Source: Mercurialis annua
Lineage: Eukaryota; Streptophyta; Magnoliopsida; Malpighiales; Euphorbiaceae
Length of the DNA: 64,000 nt
Reading direction: 5' to 3'
Assembly (NCBI RefSeq): GCF_937616625.2
Contig: NC_065576.1
Span: forward strand, 13,270,501 to 13,334,500
The notes under the pieces are model-generated. The model was not told the origin of the DNA. It ran no database searches and saw only the letters and a program-made list of their open reading frames with translations. The position numbers were made by a program, and so were the translations under genes. Of this stretch, positions 58,031-64,000 are shown piece by piece; position 1 is the first letter of the stretch, and each line of letters begins with the position of its first letter.

Positions 58031-58943
58031 TTTGATAAACTGTGTTTTTTTTATATAATTGAGGAGGGGAGAGCGTTTATGATAATATTATAATAAAATT
58101 ATAATATTGCTATAAAAATATCAATTAATTATGTATACATTATGTAAAAAAAATTATGCAAAATTATAATAAAGTTATGAAAAAATAATAATAATATTAT
58201 AAAAATATTATTTAAATTATACATAAATTACATAAAATATTTTATATAAAAATCACGAGAAAGGTCATGCAAAAATTTATAATAAAACAATAAAAATATA
58301 ATAATAATAATATAAATAATAAAGTAAATATTTATTATTATCATAATATATAATCAATATACGTCTGCTATAAATATATTCTATTAAATTTTAATTATCT
58401 TATTCAATTCATATAAACTTTTAGATCCGCTATCAATATATTAAAATATTAAATAAATGATATTATATAATTTAAAATTAATAGAAAAATTTGATATTGT
58501 TATTGATATTTTTAGTTATAAGTAATTTAAAGATGAATTTAAAAAATGAAAATAACAAAGGAACAAAAAAACTGAATATTTGAACAAATTAAAAAGAAAT
58601 GTCAAATTTATTATCAATTTGTAATAGCCACATTTGCAATTAATTTAAAAATAAAAAAAGGAAGAAGAAAATTGAATGTTGGAACAAATCAAAAAGAAAG
58701 ATGAGTAGTTTGTGATCTGCACAATTATAATATCTGACACACACGCATATGGGCAGGAAAACAGGTGTCTCAGGTTGCATGTCAGAGTAAAATTATAAAC
58801 TTTAAGACACGGAGAGTAGAAATATAAATAAGAGAAAATCGTGATGTATTTTTTATAAATTTTCCGCGTTGATGTAAAATCTATAAATATTATTTTATTT
58901 TAGGTAATTATGTAATCTTCTCATTTTTTTAAGGTATGAGGCC

Positions 58944-59616
58944 TATTTTGATAAGATAAAACAACACTATTTGCCTATAAAACCATCTGTCTTAAGTGTC
59001 TTGAATGGAGAATTTAAAAAGGTGGCCCTTTTTATCTCATTTGTCGTGACTTGTTTAATTAAGAAAGAACTCATATTATATATTACGACAGTCTCAAATA
59101 CTTTAGTGACCTCTCTAGATTAGTACATCCATTCGTAGTAAATAGATGCTTGAGATAAGATGGAAAAACCTCGTGTGTTTAAAATTGTTACGTAATCCAA
59201 GAACCATGTTTATTGTATATTCCCTTAATAGCATTGTAATTTCTCCTATGGCATAAAAAAGTATCGTATTTTGGTCACCAAGATTAAATTATTGCACCCT
59301 TAATTTTTTTATACCAGAATATTTCTTCTTTTATATGCATTTGCTAATTCCTTTTCAGTTTTTACAGCAGCTTCACGATTGTAATCCCTTACCTCTAATT
59401 GCAAGTCAACAAGGCCTCTCTCTGAGCAAATTAATTTTCCAACGAGATTAGTAAAATCACTTCGATTCCACAAACTAAGGAATGCGTACAATTATTTAAC
59501 TTCTTAAAAATTCGATATATCCAGAACCTTATTACATAGGTCTCTGCCATTTCCATTTAATTCGATCCATAATGTTAGTTTTATTTTCATATGTGCATTC
59601 AAATTAAATATTTCTA
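58944..59616. other. AT-rich stretch with a short exon-like ORF (59309-59491, minus)
   Basis: A minus-strand frame of 60 codons reads like ordinary soluble protein (FTNLVGKLICSERGLVDLQL, then EVRDYNREAAVKTEKELANA), unlike the low-complexity frames around it. It could be a decayed exon. I do not recognise the family, and no flanking exons were found. Confidence 0.3.
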
Positions 59617-60466
59617 GGCTAATCTCATTAAACACCCTCCACCATTAACCTCCAATTCGTTTGCACCCTCATCTTGCACAATCTTCAATTTTGTTAAAAC
59701 TTCCACCTTTCGTCTTTCAATTGCACCCTTAAAATACTAAAGTGACCTCTTTTCACAAGAAAAATTTCAAATCAATACTTTATATTTCAATAAATATTCT
59801 AAATAGTATGCAATGTTAAAATTTAAACCAAAACAACATCTTCCCTAAAATTTTAAAAGTTAAATTTCACGTTAAATATAAATCAATTAAAATATGTTTT
59901 TAAATATAAAATTAATTTTAAATTTGAATCGAATTATATCACACCGCCTTTACTCCGCAAAATTAATTTAATTAAATTTTATATTATTTTTAATTTAAAT
60001 TTAATTAAAAAAAATCAATATCCTCAAATTTTAAACCGAACCAAAATATATTTTAATTATTTTTTAAAAAGACCACCACCACAGATCGACCGCCGAATTT
60101 TTTTTCCGATGGTCTTCTCCTGAGCTGTTCTTTCTTGAAGAACAACCCTCTGTTCTTGAAAATGAAGAACAACCCCGTTCTTGAAAAAGAAGAACAGCTG
60201 GAGAACATCTCCGGCTGTTCATCATTTTGAAGAACAGCTCCGGCTGTTGTTCTTTGAAGAACAGCCATGGCTGTTCCTTAAAATAGCAGGCATGGCTGTT
60301 CTTTCCTTATTTTTTAAAAATATTAAATTTTTATTAAAAGGTTTTAATTTTTTTGTTAAAAAATCATTGGATTGAATAAAAAGGTGAAAATTTGGGTAAA
60401 ATTGAAGATTTTGCAAGGTTAGAGTGCAAATGAATCGGAGCTAAAAGGTGGGGGTGTTTCAGAGCC
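59617..60466. mobile_element. Mutator-like MITE (850 bp)
   Basis: Ends GGCTAATCTCATTAAACACC and GGGGGTGTTTCAGAGCC are complementary with a small gap. The inverted repeat continues through CCAATTCGTTTGCACCCTCA and CTTGCACAATCTTCAATTTT with their mates at 60395-60440. Flanking 9-mers ATATTTCTA (59608-59616) and ATATATTTA (60467-60475) match at seven of nine. It carries a palindromic AGAACAGC segment (60085-60300). Confidence 0.75.
60110..60305. repeat. AGAACAGC / GCTGTTCT palindromic cluster
   Basis: Short complementary words GAAGAACAGC, GAGAACA, GGCTGTTC and GTTCTTGAA alternate at least ten times, with perfect palindromes such as AAGAACAGCCATGGCTGTTC (60256-60275). The stretch could fold into several overlapping hairpins. 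It is GC-richer than the rest of the MITE. No gene is assigned to the reading frames across it. Confidence 0.7.
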
Positions 60467-61765
60467 ATATATTTATTAGCTACCGGAGCGTGCAATCACA
60501 CAACTGAACTGAAAGACATCAATTTAAGAATCCTCTTGGTGAAAAAAAATAAAAGTTTGGGGACTGGTGAAGGCGAAACTGAAGATAAGGGACCATATAA
60601 CTCGTATAGTACAGGAACCCAAAATAGATTTAGCCACGAATTTTTTCTTTTTAGCATCGCAGTTCGCAAACCATATTGGCGGACAAAGAGCGAACTTAGG
60701 AAACTGGAACTCAGAGTCATCTCTCTACCTCTTTAGTGACCAACATTTTGTCTGTTTAATCACATATCAATAAAACATCCATACAAACTGTTGCATTCAC
60801 AGAGCTATTTTAGTTAATTTTGATTATGCAATTAGGCAGATGGAGAAACATTTCTATAATAAAAAGCAATCTCATTCCACCTTTCTCACAATCAACCACC
60901 AAAACCCAGTTCGCTTCAATTCATTCCACACCTACAACAGCCGAGAAAAGGAAGAACAAAGGGCATAATAATGTCAGTTTTTTCATCATTTTTACTCCTT
61001 TTTATTATGGTTTTAGTCTCATATTCAGTAAAGTTCGAAACTTTAACCCGTTTTGTTTGTTAATTTGCCAATTGCTGTTTGATATTAAAATTTCAAGGCT
61101 ATGATGTTGTTTTATTTATAGGAAAAAAAATTCTATTTTACTTCATTCATAAAGATTTACAATTTGAACACCATTGATGATGAGCTAAAATAATGTTAGT
61201 CGCGAATTTGTGTGATTCTTACTATATATGTTTGTAGAATATGTGGTATCGGATACCCCTTTTGCGTTGATTGAGTAAAAGTAGCATTTTTATTGCTATT
61301 GCATTGTAGCTTATTAGAAAATCTTTGTGATTTTTCTAATTCTATTTCATAAATTATATTATGTAAATGTTGTTATACTTATCCTCTAGATCGTTATCTT
61401 TTGCTTTTACTTGGCCATTCAAATGAAGAGAAGGGCATTTTACACTCCCTCTAGGCAACCAACATTCTAAATAACCTAGGTTAATATTATTTTCTTACCG
61501 ATGTAATTCGTGCTGCATACATATACTTCTTTATAATAGTACCACACATCGTTGGATGGATAGAAGCATATGAAGGTTGTACAACTTTTTTGTACTTTGA
61601 CAAGTTTTTCAAGTCTGACTTATAACTTGGAAAAATTTCATTCATTCTTTTTAGAGTTAGTTTCTCCTACCATCGGATTGACATAGCATAAAGATGGAAC
61701 GTTTTAGTAATATTGAGGGCAAATGTAGGTTCCATTGTGATCATAGATGAAATGATACTAAAATC
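60467..61765 (+). other. Low-information DNA with a possible first exon at 60826-60977
   Basis: From ATG 60826 a frame encodes MQLGRWRNISIIKSNLIPPF, then QSTTKTQFASIHSTPTTAEK and RKNK. It is basic, Ser/Thr-rich and acid-free for the first 35 residues, with a HSTP motif like the cleavage region of plant mitochondrial presequences. A possible GT donor follows near 60972. It could be the 5' exon of a nuclear gene for a mitochondrial protein (some DnaJ proteins start this way), truncated or with its other exons lost. No downstream exon was recognised before the LINE, so this is a weak call. The rest shows nothing identifiable. Confidence 0.3.
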
Positions 61766-61779
61766 TTTTTTTTTTTTTT
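61766..61779 (-). repeat. LINE poly-A tail
   Basis: 14 consecutive T on the plus strand directly beyond the 3'UTR of the minus-strand LINE. It marks the 3' insertion boundary. Confidence 0.85.
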
Positions 61780-61939
61780 GGTCAATCACCAAAGAAGCAA
61801 TTATATTATTGCAAAGTAGAGATACACCCAACAACAGCCCTAAGGCAATCTCAAGCCCTACAACAGACCAGGGCTAATAATACTGAAACAAATAAAACAC
61901 TGCTAATCTAGACAAAGCAGAAAACAAAAACAAGAAGCC

Positions 61940-63997
61940 TCAATTGCTCATCTGCAACTTCCTATTATCCCAACACCTTATCGCAGCATCTGCTTTAACT
62001 TTCTGGAAAATATGGCCACTGGATTCCACCTTCTGATTGAAGATTAAGTTGTTTCTGGCCCTCCAAATATGATACACTGCAGCAGCAAAAACCAGCTTCC
62101 TAAGCCTGGCTTTTTTGTTCCTGCCATAAGTTCTTCTGCAGAACATACTCACCTCTCTTCTCCAATTCAAAATGTTTCTATTCATGCCCAAATAGCAGAG
62201 GGCTTTGTTCCAAACTTCTCTAGAGAACAAGCAATCAAAAAACAGATGATCAACATTTTCTGTTTCTGCATTGCAAAAGCAGCAGATCTCTGAATCAACT
62301 ACTTTCCATTTAGCCAATTTATCTCTGGTTTGAAGTCTATTTGACAGGGCAAGCCATAAAATAAAAGCATGCCTAGGAATGTTTCCAGAAAACCAGACAA
62401 GACTATACCAGGGAACCTTTTCCTTAACTGGAGTCATCTTCTTCCACATACTATTTATAGAAAAATTGCCATTTGAGGTGGCATTCCACCTTACAGAGTC
62501 CTTCACCCCATTTCTCACTGAGTGGTTCATAACTATATAATCCCAGGCAGCCATAGTGTTATCATCTAAAGGGTCAGGAAGGTGCCAACCATTCCTTCTC
62601 CAAACCTCACTGACTTTAGAAGCTTTTGGAATATCAGAGTCTTCGATCACAACATTAGGAAATCTGTCTTTTAAAGACATACCATTAGCCCATGGATCAT
62701 ACCAAAATGAAAAAGTTTTCCCATCTCCAAGATTATATTCTAAGTAAGGTGCTATGACCTGTCTGACTTTTAGCAGATTCCTCCAACACCAGGATCCATC
62801 ATAGGTTTTGACAATCCCCCAGAAACTTAACTTCCTAAGTTTATTGTCATTCACCCAACTGGCCCAAATAGAGGGTTTTAGAGAGACAAGGCTCCAAACA
62901 TGCTTACAAACTGCAGCAACATTCCAATTATAAACTGACTTGACATTCAGACCACCATACTGCTTCTTGTCACAGACTCTATCCCAACACATGAGCCCTC
63001 CTTTTTTCTGAATATCTGAGCCATGCCACAGAAAATTCCTACAGATACTTTCAACTCCTTTGATGACAGACTTAGGTAAGATGAAGATTGAGCACCAATA
63101 AATGTGCATACTTAAGAGGACAGAATTCACAAGCTGAAGTCTTCCAGCATAAGACGGGCATTTAGAAGTCCAATGAGATACTTTAGAGGTCAACCTGTGG
63201 ATTAAGGACACACACATATCCTTAGAGAGCCTAGTTGAAATAAGAGGGACACCCAAGTAAGTGATAGGTAATTCTCCTTCCTGGAAACCAAGGATCTCTA
63301 GAGTTTCAGCTTTTTCAGAATCTGTTGAGCCATTAAAAAAGACAGAACTCTTTTGATGGTTAGGGACAAGACCAGAGCAACTAGCAAAATCCTTCAAACC
63401 CCTGTCTATGATGCTAACTGACTCTTTATCCCCCTTACAGAAAAGGAAAAGGTCATCAGCAAAGGACAACTGACAAAGCTTCAAATTACCACATCCTTTA
63501 TGAAACTTAAACCCTGATCCATCCTTAGTATTTTTAATCATACTCCTAGTAAAATATTCCATACACAGGACAAATAACAATGGAGACATTGGATCTCCTT
63601 GTCTGAGCCCTTTCCCACCAGCAAAGTAGCCATTACTTTCACCATTGATCATCACTGAATACATAGGAGTTCTGACACAGCACATAACAGTATCAATAAA
63701 GCTTCTGGGGAAATAGAAACCTAACAGCACCTCCTCAATGAAATCCCAATCCAGAGAGTCATATGCCTTCTTAAAATCAACTTTAATTGCACAAGATTTA
63801 TCTACACCTCTATGATAGTTTCTGACAATTTCATGAGCTAGCATGACATTATCAGCAATATTTCTATTAGGGACAAATGCAGATTGGCAATTATTGACAA
63901 TTCCATCAATTACAAAATCATTCAAACACATATATTTACATATATATTGGTAGTTACTTTTGTTAATATCGTTTCTCCATATTGACCGAATCATCAA
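61940..63997 (-). CDS. LINE ORF2: reverse transcriptase with C-terminal zinc-binding domain (partial)
   Basis: ORF2 protein nicks the target and copies the LINE RNA onto it. The 685-residue frame contains RT motifs in order: QSAFVPNRNIADN (residues 38-50), IKVDFKKAYDSLDWDFIEEV (71-90), LRQGDPMSPLLF (131-142), the catalytic SFADDLFLF (178-186), and GLVPNHQKSSVFF (near 210). ITYLGVPL and the GRLQLVNSVL thumb region follow. The C-terminal zf-RVT segment (about 515-600) has W.SLVWFSGNIPRHAFILW and the Cys/His ligands CCFCNAETENVDHLFFDC. Stop TGA is at 61940-61942. The first 28 residues look unlike other LINEs, so the true N-terminal junction may lie near 63910. The upstream endonuclease is not in the window. 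Confidence 0.92.
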   Translation of the reverse strand: MMIRSIWRNDINKSNYQYICKYMCLNDFVIDGIVNNCQSAFVPNRNIADNVMLAHEIVRNYHRGVDKSCAIKVDFKKAYDSLDWDFIEEVLLGFYFPRSFIDTVMCCVRTPMYSVMINGESNGYFAGGKGLRQGDPMSPLLFVLCMEYFTRSMIKNTKDGSGFKFHKGCGNLKLCQLSFADDLFLFCKGDKESVSIIDRGLKDFASCSGLVPNHQKSSVFFNGSTDSEKAETLEILGFQEGELPITYLGVPLISTRLSKDMCVSLIHRLTSKVSHWTSKCPSYAGRLQLVNSVLLSMHIYWCSIFILPKSVIKGVESICRNFLWHGSDIQKKGGLMCWDRVCDKKQYGGLNVKSVYNWNVAAVCKHVWSLVSLKPSIWASWVNDNKLRKLSFWGIVKTYDGSWCWRNLLKVRQVIAPYLEYNLGDGKTFSFWYDPWANGMSLKDRFPNVVIEDSDIPKASKVSEVWRRNGWHLPDPLDDNTMAAWDYIVMNHSVRNGVKDSVRWNATSNGNFSINSMWKKMTPVKEKVPWYSLVWFSGNIPRHAFILWLALSNRLQTRDKLAKWKVVDSEICCFCNAETENVDHLFFDCLFSREVWNKALCYLGMNRNILNWRREVSMFCRRTYGRNKKARLRKLVFAAAVYHIWRARNNLIFNQKVESSGHIFQKVKADAAIRCWDNRKLQMSN

Positions 63998-64000
63998 ATT

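Larger units (their letters stand above)
55557..58922. mobile_element. Mutator-like element (3.37 kb) with gene-like segment and ATGATAAT array
   Basis: Perfect 9-bp target duplication ATTTTTTTA (55548-55556 and 58923-58931). Ends begin GAGAA on both strands, and about 130 bases inward align imperfectly as an inverted repeat (CTACCTCAAC with its mate near 58865, TTTTACTCT with its mate near 58790). Inside are a GC-richer segment (55775-55960), about 1 kb of ordinary AT-rich sequence with a possible CAG/GT boundary pattern, and the ATGATAAT array (57015-58030). No transposase was recognised, so it is non-autonomous and may carry captured host sequence. Confidence 0.75.
55348..58943. mobile_element. 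Mutator-like MITE (221 bp of its own sequence) split by a larger element
   Basis: Left part 55348-55556 begins GGTTTAATACCTCAAAAAAC and folds on itself. The missing right tip AAGGTATGAGGCC lies 3.4 kb away at 58931-58943. Outer 9-bp target duplication ATTTTGATA (55339-55347 and 58945-58953) is perfect, and one further base (T) on each outer side also matches. Removing 55557-58922 and one copy of ATTTTTTTA restores a complete inverted-repeat MITE of the 6553/17100 family. Confidence 0.85.
61766..64000 (-). mobile_element. L1-type LINE, 3' part
   Basis: On the minus strand the element ends in a poly-A tail (14 T on the plus strand, 61766-61779). Before the tail is a 160-base 3'UTR (61780-61939), then the ORF2 reading frame (61940-63997), which reaches the window edge. 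The endonuclease and start of the RT lie outside the window or are absent by 5' truncation. The target duplication cannot be determined from one side. The reading frame has no stops, unlike every other retroelement gene here, which suggests a recent insertion. Confidence 0.9.

Noticed and set aside
62069..62747. Plus-strand frames opposite the LINE ORF
   Set aside because: Antisense shadows of the 685-residue minus-strand frame.
1..64000. tRNA, rRNA or bacterial-type operons
   Set aside because: No tRNA A-box/B-box pairs or rRNA blocks were recognised. All coding signal is from eukaryotic transposable elements, with introns, poly-A and 9-bp duplications.

Overview
The window is from a plant nuclear genome, almost certainly an angiosperm and probably a eudicot. 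It is AT-rich and holds nested Ty3/gypsy and Ty1/copia retrotransposons, a CACTA transposon, many Mutator-like (MULE) elements and MITEs, Stowaway and hAT MITEs, and an L1-type LINE. I found no intact host gene, rRNA, tRNA or CRISPR. The only gene-like remains are a frameshifted plant-mobile-domain fragment near 2.2-2.6 kb, a possible mitochondrial-presequence first exon near 60.83 kb and a short exon-like ORF near 59.4 kb. The species cannot be named from the sequence.

Layout. 1-5.8 kb: repeat copy A, a 90-bp tandem repeat, the mobile-domain fragment and a minus-strand gypsy gag remnant. 5.8-16.2 kb: repeat copy B, homologous to copy A but split by a 5'-truncated CACTA (6160-10562), a Stowaway, a copia-like solo LTR and a gypsy solo LTR. 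The CACTA in turn holds a MULE MITE and a hAT MITE that contains its own Stowaway. 16.2-23.5 kb: AT-rich DNA, one MULE MITE, and a 4.86-kb double-palindrome element with a perfect 9-bp target duplication. 23.5-32 kb: a gypsy gag remnant, an Ogre/Tat-like solo LTR with an internal 1.36-kb tandem duplication, and two minus-strand gypsy LTR pieces.

32.0-52.55 kb: one old Tekay-like gypsy element (G1). Its 5' LTR is split by a complete but decayed copia element (33662-38488) and by a young gag-only gypsy derivative (G2, 39180-46870). G1 gag-pol follows, full of stops, and its 3' LTR breaks off into the tail of an unrelated Ogre/Tat-like LTR. 52.7-60.5 kb: a MULE cluster with 9-bp duplications. 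It includes a 2.35-kb foldback holding two further MITEs, a 3.37-kb element with a 1-kb ATGATAAT-type array sitting inside another MULE MITE, and an 850-bp member. 60.5-64 kb: low-information DNA, then the 3' part of a LINE on the minus strand with an open 685-residue reading frame that runs to the window edge.

How it fits together: the genes do not form a pathway. The window is a layered record of transposition. The internal copy-A reference, intact target duplications and LTR divergence give a relative order of insertion. Most stops in the retroelement genes look like C-to-T or G-to-A changes, as expected of long-methylated, silenced DNA.
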